Of a stretch of DNA of 64,000 nucleotides, positions 25,476-36,948 are shown one piece after another (positions within the stretch are counted from its first letter, which is position 1; every line of letters starts with the position of its first letter). The stretch is taken from the NCBI GenBank assembly GCA_015039365.1, contig WION01000005.1, positions 744,001 to 808,000 on the forward strand. Direction: 5' to 3'. The position numbers and the translations under genes are program-made. The notes beneath the pieces are model-generated. The model was given only the letters and a program-made list of their open reading frames with translations. It had not been told where the DNA came from and made no database searches. The DNA comes from Amanita rubescens (lineage: Eukaryota; Basidiomycota; Agaricomycetes; Agaricales; Amanitaceae).

Positions 25476-26104
25476 GATGGGCGGATGGAAAATGCAAGCG
25501 AGACGCAGAAATGGGATTTAAAGGGATGACATCAAGAGGCTGTGTGTCTCGGAGCGAACATTCGTAACATGAGAGCTAAAATTGCGCATTAGCGGAAATA
25601 AGGCGATAGGGGGCTTCTATTAATAGATGGACTAGGGCTGGTGCGCCAGACCATACCCTGATCAAGGGCAAAATCATGTGGTTTTATGAGGTACATAAAT
25701 TAGTTCTGAGAGACTTGGCATCAACAAGTTGTTGGCCGATTTTCGCATTAGAACAAACGTGACGGTATGCCAAGCTGTACAGTTCTGAATCGGACCGCAT
25801 CCGAGACAAACGCAGTGAATGATCATGACGTCGAGTCAGGTCCCTGTCAGGTGCACCTAGTTCTGGCGGTCATTTTTCTTATCATTACACACGTTTGTGA
25901 GACTCGCGTATCATTTAATCCATTCCAATTGGAGTTTAGTACTGGAACGCATATCATAAATGAGCTCGTGTTTCTCGTTGGCAGTTTCAATGCAGATACG
26001 ATGAGCAAGGAATACCAAACGTCCTGAACGCCATTCAGACGCGTCTCACGCCACATCACGCCTTCACCTCTGCTTAACGGACTGATTTGTTTCAGTACCG
26101 CTCA
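25476..26104. promoter_or_regulatory. Divergent intergenic region, HAK transporter / MOB gene
   Basis: The 629-bp region between two start codons pointing away from each other must hold both promoters. No individual site was identified. Confidence 0.5.
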
Positions 26105-27060
26105 ATGTCCTTCTTCAACTCGATTGGGTGATTACTTTTACCTCGCGAACTACCTTCTATGTTCATCTCTCTCAATCTGCAGTCGCTCTATGACTCGGGG
26201 CCAGCGTGCCCCAAAGCGCACTACGACCCCAACTTCTTCCGCAACTTTGTCACCAGACCTTCAGTCAAATGCCGTTCATCCCTCGCCTTCACTATCCAAG
26301 CCGCTCTACCTATGTAGTCCATTCGTCGAAGCCGCCCTCGTCAAAGGCAACTTCAAAACTATTGTCATGCTCCCGAAGTATGTAGACATCATGGAGTGGG
26401 TCGCAGTGAACAGTGTGTTTTTCATCTCACATAGCGGTGATAGAGCTCCATTGACGTTGACAAGTCTTTGACTTCTATACCAATCTTAACGAATTCTATG
26501 GTGTCATCACAGAATGCTGCACGCAACACAGCTGTCGAACTATGTCTGCTGGTCCGGCGTATGTCCAATCACTATATCTGTTTCTCCTTCATCTCTACAT
26601 CTCTACATTAGATTGCACTACACGTGGATTAATCAGGACCGCAAGAGTATCAACCTCACAGCGCCAACATATATTGATTATGTGATGACTTGGGTTCAGA
26701 ACCTACTCGACGATGGAAAAACGTTCCCAACCAAGTCAGGTACGCTCTTCGTTACGCAAACATCGGAAAGTGGAGCCCTAACTCCTTGCAGGGCGCGAGT
26801 TCCCAGCGAATTTCCCCACCATGGTCAAACACGTGTATCGTCAGCTCCTTCGAGTGTTTGCACACATATACCACGCACACTATCCTCAAATTTTGCATCT
26901 TCGTTCAGAACCGCATTTTAATTCGCTTTTTGCACATTTCTTGTCGTTTGGGAAAGAGTACGAGTTGTTGGATGTAAAGGACATCAAGGGCGCACCAAAT
27001 GCACCAGTAGGTGTGGGAGCACTATGGGAGAAATGGAAAGAGATGGGTATTCTGGATTGA
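26105..27060 (+). CDS. MOB family kinase activator, copy A
   Basis: Mob1/Mob2-type co-activator of NDR/LATS kinases, used in morphogenesis and cytokinesis pathways. A short first exon MSFFNSIG (ATG at 26105) is joined by a 54-nt intron to RSMTRGQRAPKRTTTP; this makes the N-terminus match copy B. The core reads PLYLCSPFVEAALVKGNFKT, IVMLPKYVDIMEWVAVN, DFYTNLNEFYGVITECCTQH and LHYTWINQDRKSINL, then RQLLRVFAHIYHAHYPQILH, ending ALWEKWKEMGILD. The zinc-site Cys pair (ECCTQHSC) and the His-rich helix (HIYHAH) are present. Introns are in the same places as in copy B. Intact as read. Which MOB class it belongs to needs a tree; the N-terminus suggests Mob2-like. Confidence 0.9.
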
Positions 27061-27203
27061 TATATTGATAGAGTTGGTCGCTAGAGATTGTACATGTACT
27101 GGTTACATGTTACATATATAGATTAGTTTATTTTGTGCATTCTTGCTCATGTGCCCTCCATCAAGAACCAACATGTCGCTTATCCAGCCATCTTCAACTC
27201 CAA

Positions 27204-28182
27204 ATGTCATCACTCTTCAAGTAAGCTTTTATCGATATTCTAGTTTCCGCTTCCTGACATGGCTTTGGCGCTAAAGCCGTAGTACGAGCCGTGGACCGCG
27301 ATCTGGGCGATCACCAGTACCAACTGGCAACGGTCTTAATACCATATCCCGAGAGAGATCAACGGGACCTACGTCGCGACCGTCCTCGCCAGGTGCAAAC
27401 GGTAAACCACTCTTTCTCTGCAGCCCCTTTGCAGATGCAGCCCTCGTCAAGGGCAATTTCAAAACCATCGTCATGCTCCCCAAGTATGTCGATGTCATGG
27501 AATGGGTAGCCGTAAACAGTGCGTGCCATTCGCTCTCCTCATTCCGCTAAGCAGACTTACCCGACCATAGTTTACGACTTTTACACGAACCTTAACGAGT
27601 TTTACGGCGTTATTACGGAATGTTGCACGCAACACTTATGTCCGACAATGTCCTGCGGCCCAACGTGAGCCCGCTAAGCGATGTGCCCTATCTCCAGGTC
27701 TAACTCGACGCCCTTGCAGGTTGAACTACCCATGGATCAACCATACCGGCAAAGTTATTCCTCTCTCCGCACCGTCCTACATCGACACCGTCTTGTCCAC
27801 CCTCCAAAGACTGGTTGAAGACGAGAACGTGTTCCCAGCCAAATCCAGTACGCGTCCACCCTTCTCCGCGGCCTATAAGCCTTTTCTGACCATCTGACAT
27901 CGCTTTGCAGATCAAACGTTCCACACATCTTTTCCAACCACCATCAAAAACATCTATCGCCAACTCCTCCGCGTCTTTGCACACATTTATCATGCTCATT
28001 TCGCTCAGATCTTGCATCTTCGCGCGGAGCCGCACTTTAACTCGCTCTTTGCGCACTTTCTCGCGTTCGGAAGGGAATATGACCTGTTGGACGTAAAGGA
28101 CATCAAAGGCGAGCCGAACGCCCCTGTGGCTGTCGGCGCACTTTGGGAAAGATGGAAACAGGCGGGGATCTTGGAGGCCTGA
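27204..28182 (+). CDS. MOB family kinase activator, copy B
   Basis: Tandem paralogue of the preceding MOB gene, 143 bp downstream on the same strand. The first exon is MSSLF (ATG at 27204, exon ending in phase 2 before GTAAGC) and runs into RSTSRGPRSGRSPVPTG. The core reads PLFLCSPFADAALVKGNFKT, IVMLPKYVDVMEWVAVN, DFYTNLNEFYGVITECCTQH, LNYPWINHTGKVIPL and RQLLRVFAHIYHAHFAQILH, ending ALWERWKQAGILEA. Zinc-site Cys and His residues are present. The two copies differ mainly in the N-terminal linker and in the segment after the zinc site (PSYIDTVLSTLQRLVEDENV against PTYIDYVMTWVQNLLDDGKT). Both look functional. Confidence 0.9.
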
Positions 28183-28632
28183 TAAGTGATAAGTATGCAC
28201 TAATCTTGGGATGGAATGATAAATCATCGATAACGAGTTTTATATAGCAAGGTTGCTTACCCCGCACAGTTTGCGTGCGTGTGTTAGCGGCAAAGGTTAG
28301 CAAGCGACCAACGTTTGATGGAAAATGGACGGGGGTTGTGAGTAAATCATGCTGGGGAGGTCGCAAACAACGTAATGCACGAGTTTATTGGACAATATAC
28401 CGTCATTTCTTAATAACGCCGTGTTCCTGTTTGAGCCCAACGAGTATAGGTTGACAACGCCGCTTGTCGTCTGCTATTCATAGCAACTTTTTTGTTGTTG
28501 GTAAGAATCTCTCGTCATCCTTTGTTCGAACACGAAAATGATCACGAAAGAGTGTCAACGAATATGCGTCTAGGAATAAAATTAATCAAATGTGCCTATG
28601 TGCTTTATAGTCCGTTGGTGCAATCAAGCCTC
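28183..28632. other. Convergent 3' region, no gene seen
   Basis: A 450-bp stretch between the ends of two convergent genes; presumably carries both 3' UTRs. Nothing else is visible. Confidence 0.5.
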
Positions 28633-29521
28633 TTAAGCCTGCTGTTTTGGTGTCTTTCCCTCCTGTGGTAAAAATAAACACCTGATGATAACGAGATAAG
28701 CAATTGAATCGTCATACCTTTGCTGCCTCGCGTGCTTCTCCCATGTTGGTGGTGCCAGCCTTCACCGATTCTTTGGCCTCCTCTTCACCAGCAGAAGAGA
28801 CTTCCGGCTCACTCTTGACTTCCTCATCCCCACTCTGAGCTTGGACGATCTCTACATCCGGGGTTGTGGATGCTGCAGGCTCGTTTTCCTGCAGGATAGA
28901 ATTTTATGGTGTTAGTGGTCGCTAGGTTATCTAGGAGAGGAATGACGAACCGGTACAGCTTCTCCCACTTTGGGAACATCTTCGTGCTGCAGTCATGTCA
29001 ACATCACCAAGTATAAAGTCAAAATAGATAGATACCTCAGCAGCTGCGAGAGAGTCCGCAACGTTCTCTTCCTTACCCTCGTCGTCCGTCATCTTCACTT
29101 CAGTCGGGAGAGTGGACGGCGCGGCTTCTATAGTTGATTCATGATTGGGCGCATGTGCCGACCCATGCTCCTCGTCATGATGACCGGCGTGCTCCGCAGA
29201 CTTTTTGCTCGCAGATGGAGAAAGAAGGTAAAGAAGCTACGTATATCATACTTAGTTAGCAACAAGCTTCATAAATTAGCCTGAGACTCACGAGGGGGCC
29301 AAAAACGAGAGCAGAACCAATCTAACAATAGTGTTTCAGACTGTGTTCGTAGAGCAGGACGCCAGGCGACCTACTATCCAAGGCTTGTCACTGGAAGTTG
29401 CCGAGGAGCCGTGTGATGACGCGCTATTATGCCTTCTGCCAATGTGCTGCGCCACCCGGGCAGGACGCGCAGAGGCACGAGCTGCAGCTGTGAAAACGGT
29501 GCGGGCAGCACGAGATGCCAT
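28633..29521 (-). CDS. Predicted mitochondrial membrane protein, small acidic
   Basis: Start MASRAARTVFTAAARASARP at 29521: a basic, Arg/Ala-rich, Ser-containing presequence with no acidic residues, typical of mitochondrial import. After SSDKPWI an intron leads to a short hydrophobic segment (IGSALVFGPLLYLLSP), a possible single membrane span. The remainder is acidic and low in complexity: SAEHAGHHDEEHGSAHAPNH, EVKMTDDEGKEENVADSLA, EEVKSEPEVSSAGEEEAKES, ending EGKTPKQQA. About five introns, all GT-AG. I recognise the organisation from basidiomycete genomes but not a function. Its location is inference from the presequence. Confidence 0.7.
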
Positions 29522-29703
29522 GGCTTTTCAGGTTTTTTGAGTGAAGAGGTTGGACGTCGTGGGAGAGTGTAGCTTGCGGGTCTTCCCGGCGCCTCAATGA
29601 CGTATCAGATAGCCGTTCTTTGTAAAAAAAAAAACCTAGTACACTTTATACACAGAAGAAGTACATCTCAACCTAATTTGTAGTAATGTAACGAATGTAT
29701 CTC

Positions 29704-30168
29704 TCAACACGCAAGTTTGCCGCATTTCGCACAAGAGGTCCTGTAACCATAAACGCATGTGCTTCCAGTCGTGCTGCACTGGTAAACATCGTCGTTGAGG
29801 CAGTTGGGATTGATGCTCTCGTTACCACAAAATAATCCTTCGACTTTGTTGCACAAACATTTAGATGGTGTGCAAGACTATTCGCATATTAATTAGTTTT
29901 TTTGTTTCTCGGTCAAGAAATTAAAGCCGAAGCCAGCACTTACACGTTTGGCTTTTTCGAGGAGCGCTGGCACCTCACGGGGTGAAACAGGCGCAGGGTT
30001 GGCATCGCGCGGAGCAACTGGCCCGGCGACGTCTGCAGCAATGGCGACGCCAAGGAGAGAAAACGCAATGAGGCTGAAGACAGCAGTGAACTAGAAGGTG
30101 GGTGTCAGCCACAGGTGTTTGAGCAGGCAGCCGTCTACGGTTCCGTCTGAAAGACGCTGTACCTTCAT
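29704..30168 (-). CDS. Small secreted cysteine-rich protein, copy 1
   Basis: Predicted secreted protein of about 108 residues. Three exons: ATG AAG alone (30163-30168, 6 nt), 29944-30090 and 29704-29877. The signal peptide MKFTAVFSLIAFSLLGVAIA is followed by a Pro/Ala-rich propeptide ending LLEKAKR. The mature domain begins SCTPSKC directly after the second intron and ends in a terminal Cys. Cysteine pattern: C-x4-C-x-C-x7-C-x8-C-x7-C-x6-C-x7-C-x2-C-x4-C, ten in all, so five disulphides are possible. Lys-Arg at the exon end fits Kex2 processing. It shares this exact spacing and exon plan with the gene at 31920-32403. Function unknown; effector, antimicrobial and structural roles are all open. 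Confidence 0.8.
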
Positions 30169-31919
30169 TTTTCCGTAGGCAAGAAGAGGAGTCGAGAAGT
30201 GGTCGTAGAAGCTACCTTGACTGGGGAGCTAGGTGGATACATGGCGGAATTTATACCTTTCAGCTGTCTTACCCCGGCGTTTGAGGAAATGTCATGAGGT
30301 CGACACGAGAACCAAGCGTTTCAAATTTCACGTAAAAGCTCCAGCAGAAGGCTGTGGTTCCATCGCTGCACGAGCATGATAAGAATCTCGTAGAACAACA
30401 AATGTGATTCTTGAGCCCTTAACTAGATATAATGCTTCGCGCCGCCAAACCGGCAAGATACCTATCACCTCGTTTCTGGTTAAATGAAAGGGTCACGCCA
30501 ACATAATGACTATACCGATGCGAGCTATGCTGGTGTATGTATGGCAGTCATCGATGAATATCACGGTAGGATAAACACGAAACGCACATCGGCACGCCAC
30601 AATCCAAAATTAATGATGAAACAGCTCGCCTTGAGAACTGGATGTGATGAGCATATGGGCGAAAACAATGCTAATCATTCTACTTGCCCGCTTTGAGGAG
30701 CATATAACCTTTGTTAGCCAGTGCACCCCTACATAACCTCATCTGGGTTAATAGAACCTAAAAGTCGATCGTCGCATCGTCGATATAGCATACAAGTCTT
30801 CCAATTTTAGCTCGGGATTTCCCTCGAAACCATACCTCTGATCACAGCAATCAATATACTTTAGGCAGTGATTGGCACGGGTGACTCCGAGTGGATCCAT
30901 CCTTACCTTTACCTGCTACCACCGCTCCCATTATCAAAAAAAGAGAAAAGAAGGAAGGAAAGAGAGAGCTGAGCCATGTAGGCAGCGTTCCGGCTGGAGA
31001 ACGTGGTAAAAACTGAGACAGGAGTGAGGAGACCATTGAAGCTCGTAGCAAATGGTTGCACCCTTTGCATGGGTATATAGTGGCCACCTGGAAAATGTTT
31101 CAGCGTTTCAACACGGCAGCTTCACTGATATCTCCATGGCGTCAACGTTTATCTTTACTTGAGCACTGGTACGTTCTAGGCTAGTTGAATTGGTAAATGA
31201 ATAGGTCTATGCCAGCCACGCCCAAAGATTGCAATTCAGCTATGCGATTTCGGCTTTAGCGACGCACCCGATTTCACCGATACCACCGCAGTACTACAAT
31301 CGCCATGACTCATTCCAACATTGACAGCAGATGTAATACGTACGTACAACGTTATATAATGGATTGAGAGTAGGCTGATAGCAACTTACCAAGGATTGAA
31401 AATTAAGACGGAGTTACTGGTCAAGTGCCATTCGGGATCGCATTAGATATCATGCATTCACGAGGTTTGCCGAACTGAGTCCATTCAACGAAGCTCAAGG
31501 ACTGTGCCAACTGCTACGTTGGCAGTGATTGTGGGAATAGTCTCCGTTGCTGACCTAATACACAGATGACAATCGATCTGTTAGGACTGTGGGAATTGAC
31601 AATGACATCAGTAAACACATTTACTCGTTAAGTCTTGGAGAAATGTTGATGTGTTATCAGTCAATTGACCTGTCACACCATAAAAGCCAGTGGAATGATA
31701 TTGATAGAATGTGGTAGCAGAGGGTATCAGTGGTATGTCTGCAGATGAATTCTATTGTACGTAAGTAATTACACAAATATTTCGCGAATCGCTCAGGTCG
31801 AAGTAACCAGTACTTTGTCAGTGTTAAAAAGGAATACCCAACGAATTTTCCCAGCAACTACGTATACAACAAAACGCGATTGCCCATGATAAGAATCAAT
31901 GTCCAAAAAACCCGATCAT
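30169..31919. other. Intergenic, no gene seen
   Basis: About 1.75 kb between the two small secreted protein genes. I looked for a third ten-cysteine copy on both strands and found none. No other protein-like frame was recognised. Confidence 0.55.
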
Positions 31920-32403
31920 TTAGCAGTCAAGACCATGGCACCGAGCACATGAGTAATCGAAGCCAGCATTGCAGGAGGAGCCGCCCTCGTAACATTCGTA
32001 GACATTGGTGTTCCAGCATTCTACATTGACAGACTCGTCGCCGCAGAAAAGACCAGGTACGCCGTTGCATCGACAAGTAGTGGTGAGGCAACTTTGCTAT
32101 AGGAATGTATCGATATCGGATGATTTAGATTACATAGAAAATACTCACTCGTTTAGTAAAATCGGTGTCAAGTCTACGGGGCGCACGCTTTGCAACTTGA
32201 TCGGTATCACGAGCAGCAACGGGCATTGGAACAGCCCTTGCAACTTGATTGACAGCACGAGCAGCGACGGGCGCAGGCCCATTTGAGAGTTCAATTGCAT
32301 AGGCAGCACCAGTAAGAGCAAGAATGACGAGACCTGCGATCTAAACAGTGCATTCGACGTTTTGTTTCAGAACTGGCGGCAGGAAAGTAGGTGATACCTT
32401 CAT
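31920..32403 (-). CDS. Small secreted cysteine-rich protein, copy 2
   Basis: Paralogue of the gene at 29704-30168. The first coding exon is again ATG AAG only (32398-32403). The signal peptide MKIAGLVILALTGAAYA precedes a longer propeptide with an imperfect internal repeat (PVAARAVNQVA, then PVAARDTDQVA) that ends DTDFTKR. The second intron (donor GTGAGT) falls right after Lys-Arg, and the mature domain starts QSCLTTTCRC. The cysteine spacing is identical to copy 1 (x4, x1, x7, x8, x7, x6, x7, x2, x4), with GLFCGDESVN matching GLFCGNESIN. The last residue is Cys. The dibasic Lys-Arg, plus an additional AKR in the propeptide, suggest processing in the secretory pathway. Function unknown. Confidence 0.8.
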
Positions 32404-34682
32404 CGTAATGATTGTGATTGTAAAGAGTGTGGGAGTTGGTTTGAGATGACTGTAGGAAAACTGCTGCTCGAGCGGATAGAAGAGATGGGTAACTTTGGAG
32501 GGAAGAGCTATTTATGATTTTTTCGACATGGTCCATGCGTGTCCACTGTTAATAAGGAATGGGAACGGGGGACTGATTGCACAACGTTAGGCCTCAGGGT
32601 CTGACATCTGGAAAATGGTCGTACGAAAGATTAGATCGGGTATCATATAACAGCCGCTAAAAGTGCTTCCTGTTGCTTTTGCCTCGCGGACATCGCAGCT
32701 CTAGATACCCACCTTTTGTGAATACCTATAAGAAGCTTCAACGAAGGTGTCTTGATATACAAATTGAACAATACCGGTGACCTTATTGTAAGCATGAGTT
32801 ACAATTACATACTTCTCAGAGAAAACAAAGAAGTTCCCACCCTAATCCGCAAACGGCTATCAGCGACAACCGTCCTCGAGTCTCTCGGTATCCCCTTAAA
32901 GTGCCACGCAATCTCGAAGGGCAAGCACCTTCATGGCACCGCAAAATGACTATAATTCGCTGGCAGACAGAACATTGAAGTTCGCGCATAGGCTGAAGTC
33001 GTCCACATGATCCGGTGAGTCATTCACGACATTTGCAGTATCACGTAACGCCGTAACGGGACAGGTCTTTGACGTTCAATTGTGAAGCTGACAGCTGGCA
33101 AAACTCAATTTTTGCCGGTGCCAAAAGCGCTCAATCGCGCTATCAACATCTTGACGTTTCGATTCTCGCAGGCCTTCAAACTCACCTTGGGAAACTGTGA
33201 ATCGGCTTTAGAGCGTCTTTCAACTTCAGATAGACTCAATAGAACAGCCGGTATTGATTTCGCAGGTATGGATACCCGTGGCATATCCATGGATACAGTG
33301 CGCCCGTAACAAAAGAGGGTGTCAAAATGGAGGAGCGCATTTGATTCACACAACAGCGACGTTATTGTCGATGGTGAATTCGATATTCAATCCTGTATTT
33401 GATTTGCCCTCGTTTATCGTTCACTCGATCCCGAAATGTTAATGTCTTTAGTACTACCAGCCCAGCGCAGTCATGGCATTAACGTGCTTGTGGATGGTCA
33501 AGCTAAGGTCAAGCAATAACTTAATCACAGCGTGGCTGAATTGAGGAGGGTGTTACCAGGTGTTTGCCCTGCGAAATACCCTGAACCCGGAATGCTTTGA
33601 TGCTTTTAAAGTGAATGGTACCCAAAATGGACCAGCATACGGTCGTAAGTGGCGTGCGCTGTATCCCAGGCAAGCATTTGATCAGCTTCTCCCGAGCTTC
33701 CTGATCACTTCCGTAAACGTTTCCGGAGCTTCCGGAGCTGACGCCGTTTTTAGGCTATCAGCGCGACTTATATTCCAGGCTGCCCAGCACGGTGAATCAT
33801 AACAATCGAAAGCAGCGGTTTCCGAGTATGTACTATCTATATTACTACAACAAAGGGAAACACAGTTATTCACGAGGCAGCTTGACAGGTGAGGTAAGAA
33901 GGATTGGCAACTGTGACAGACGTTGGCGTTGTAGCAGCTGAGATTAATGGCTACGCTGCCGCAGGAGACCAACTACGAATTGCACCGGCAGTCAGTATGT
34001 CGTCAGACCTTCAGGCAAACGTAACTTCTTCGGCTCCAGGCCCATGGTCGGAGGTCAATTTCTGGCCAGCTAAGCTCATGCTCAGTCCACCCCATACACA
34101 AGTAACACATTTTCTGACCCCAACGATTGTCGTAAAACACAAGCCGACAATTAGACAAGTTATTCAGCACTGGAGTTTACCGCACTTGACGCAAGACTTC
34201 CTTACACTATAGTCGCAGGTTGTTCGATCATAACCATCACGTTCGTAGGTGTGGCCATAGACAGTCCAGATTATCATTGACAGGAGTCGTCGAGGAATGC
34301 ACCTTGAAATTTTGAGATGAACTTGTCATTGACGGCGAAGTCGAAATCATGGTCTGTAAAGAGAAACCCAAGAGACATCATGAGACCAGAGTAGCTCGAC
34401 CTTTGACGTCGTTCATAAGAAGATTCACCCGATCATCAACATCGTAGGATTCGCTATCGGAAAAGCGGCTGGATTGGGCACTAAATTCGTATCTGGAAGA
34501 TGTGGCCGATGTATCGAATGGGCTGTTAATGGGACTGATGTAGTTGAAAGGAGAGGCACAGGTGTTGGAGCCACGTTTGTTTGGTAGTAAACCGTGGGAG
34601 TATAGACAAAGATAGTAACTTGCGATCAAAGGCAAGATTATCTTGCACTTCGCCGCTCGAGTCATACTCCAGACGAAACATC
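32404..34682. other. 2.3-kb gap, no supportable gene
   Basis: Several medium-length open stretches exist on both strands (for example around 33904-34212 plus and 34378-34665 minus), but none shows a family motif, consistent splice sites or a convincing start. It is probably intergenic or decayed sequence. Confidence 0.45.
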
Positions 34683-35937
34683 ATGACAGTCACTGCTAAA
34701 GTGTTCTCGCTGCATGGAGAAGGGTTAAAGCTTGACACAAGGGCGGATATCGAGCCGCATCTGCGTGGAGTAGATCCTACCAAAATCGAAGAAATACATT
34801 TTGGTGGCAACACACTTGGAGTCGAAGCCGCCGAGGCACTTGCCGAGTTTCTGAAAAAGACGGAGGTGTTGAAGGTGTGTAACTCAACAAGTCTCTATTA
34901 CTGCATGCTTACTCATCTAGTTCCGTTGATAGATCGCAGATTTCGCCGATATCTTCACGGGTCGCCTAATAAGCGAAATCCCGCTCGCGTTGACCGCAAT
35001 ATGCGATGCGCTAAAAGACAAGCAATCACTTGTTGAGCTCAACTTGAGCGATAACGCGTTTGGCGGACGATCGGTCGAACCTATTGTACCGTTCCTGACG
35101 AACAATCGCAGCTTCCAGGTACTGAAGCTCAACAATAATGGACTTGGACCCGCAGGCGGAGATGTCATTGCCAATGCTCTTCTAGAGTCTGCGAGGTTGA
35201 GCAAAGCAGCGGGACAGAAGTCAAACCTGAAGACTGTTATCTGCGGTCGGAATCGGCTGGAGGATGGATCAGCGCCAGCATGGGCAGAGGCATTCGCTGC
35301 TCATGGGACTCTTGAAGAGGTTCGCATGCCACAGAATGGCATTAGGATGGACGGTATCATATCCCTTGCTCGTGGACTGGCGCAATGCCGCGATTTGCGA
35401 TATTTGGACCTACAGGATAACACATTCACGTCAGACGGTGTCCTATCTGGGATCAATGCATGGGCAGAAGCTCTTCCATTGTGGTCAGAGCTCTCCACGT
35501 TAAACCTGTCGGACTGTGTTCTATCAACGGATGGGGAGATTCCGGAACTCGTGACAGTTATCGCGAAGGGCTCGAATGCCAAGATCCACACGTTACAGCT
35601 ACAGAACAACAATCTCGACACGGAAACCTTCAAGCTACTAGCGACCTCTATCTCTACATCGTTGTCGAGTCTTATGAGGTTAGAGTTGCAATGGAACGAG
35701 ATTGAGGACGATGATGAAGATCTAGAAAACATCGCTTTGTCATTGAAACAACGTGGCGGAAAGCTCTACGCAACAGATGAAGATGAGGAAGAGGAGGAGG
35801 AGGAGGAGGAGGAGGAGGAGGAGGAGGAGGAGGAAGAGGAAGAACAAGAACCGGAGGAAGTAAAGGAAGAGAAAGTAGTTCGTGATGAGACTGGAGACGA
35901 TCTCGCAAATCTCATGAATAATGTCAGCATTGGTTAG
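34683..35937 (+). CDS. RNA1: Ran GTPase-activating protein (RanGAP)
   Basis: Stimulates GTP hydrolysis by Ran in the cytoplasm, setting the gradient that drives nuclear transport. Start MTVTAKVFSLHGEGLKLDTR. Leucine-rich repeats run through the protein: IEEIHFGGNTLGVEAAEALA, LVELNLSDNAFGGRSVEPI, FQVLKLNNNGLGPAGGDVIA, LKTVICGRNRLEDGSAPAW, LEEVRMPQNGIRMDGI, LRYLDLQDNTFTSDG and LHTLQLQNNNLDTET-like repeats. RN of CGRNRLEDG matches the catalytic region of RanGAP. The C-terminal tail is very acidic (long Glu run) and ends LANLMNNVSIG. One intron of about 59 nt after EVLK (donor GTGTGT). Complete and intact. Confidence 0.94.
35785..35844 (+). repeat. GAG/GAA triplet tract coding poly-Glu
   Basis: A near-perfect run of GAG codons in the RanGAP acidic tail, prone to length change. 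It codes the expected acidic tail, so it is not an anomaly of the gene model. Confidence 0.9.
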
Positions 35938-36026
35938 AACCATTGACAGTTCACTGGATTTCCTGCATGTAAATATTGTACGGTATACCCAGGTAGAGAC
36001 TCATGTTGTACAACTTGTATGGTAAC

Positions 36027-36948
36027 CTAGGAACGGATCTTACATACGATCCAACGCCCTTCTACGCCTTCCTTGGCTCTTACGGTCCCGAGGGAGCTCT
36101 GTTGATCCAGAAATTGCTCCAGAGGAATTGTGAATGATTCGGAGATTGTGGACTTCAAGCAAAGTGAACGTTCAAGCCAGTTGCGAGTATCCATAGAACC
36201 GACATGACAAGCCAGTTCACGGTAAGCGGATCGCATGACGGTCCAGGCGGTTTCTCTGGCTTTAGCCCGTAAATTATCCACAGCCACCAAGACGGCCAGG
36301 GATCCTAGATGTTTTGATAGCCCTGGCTCCTCTTCTTGGAGGCATAAAACACGTAGGATCGTCGACCGCCGAGTTTCTCTTTCAAACACGGCATACTGCC
36401 GCTTTCGAAGACAAGAGGCTAAAGAGGTTAGCCACTTTCTTGCTTTCGAATCTTTTGGAAATAGCTGATGAGGAATGGAGTCCAGGTGCTGGTGGAAGAG
36501 CCCCTGAGACGGATATTGGGCAAGTAAATGGTGCAGCGACGAAGCGAGTATTGCGGATATCACGTATTGGCTATGTTCAGAGCATGAAAGATATAGATTT
36601 GGAACGAGGTGTGGTATTATGACAGACGCATGGCGCGGTGATTCGAACATAATGGCCAAGAAGAGTGAAGTTTCGTAGACTTGGAAATGAAATTATTTAG
36701 AACAACGGGTCAGTACAAGTGGAGATTACGCACCTTCTAATGCGAACTGGTCTTGACGCCTTGCTGAAGATATGCCTTCCCTCAGTTTGCCTGAACAGAG
36801 TCAATACCCGCAAGCCACAGCTGATGACGATTTCTAGATGAAACTGACGGAATAAAATCAAAACATTCTCTTGCGCTTCAACGCGATGCACTCGTTCCGC
36901 GTCTGATTCTACTACGCGACGATGGTACTTTTGTAGAACATCGTCCAT
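36027..36948 (-). CDS. Conserved fungal protein, function not recognised
   Basis: Start MDDVLQKYHRRVVESDAERV, then VEAQENVLILFRQFHLEIVI. A 55-nt intron with a weak GTGGCT donor, a 30-nt exon and a second intron (GTGCGT) lead to the reading RRQDQFALEVYETSLFLA across the joints. The long last exon reads IMFESPRHASVIIPHLVPNL, LHHLLAQYPSQGLFHQHLDS and LPKDSKARKWLTSLASCLRK-like helical sequence and ends GVEGRWIVCKIRS. It is all-helical and soluble, with no signal peptide or membrane segment. It reminds me of helical-repeat subunits of proteasome-lid/SAC3-like proteins, but I cannot support that. It is convergent with RanGAP, 89 bp between the stops. Confidence 0.6.

Noticed and set aside
35785..35844. 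GAG tract as a possible pathological triplet expansion
   Set aside because: It codes the acidic tail expected in RanGAP; only its length is likely to vary.
35672..35908. Long minus-strand proline-rich frame opposite the RanGAP tail
   Set aside because: It is the shadow of the GAG tract on the other strand and has no start, splice or family support.
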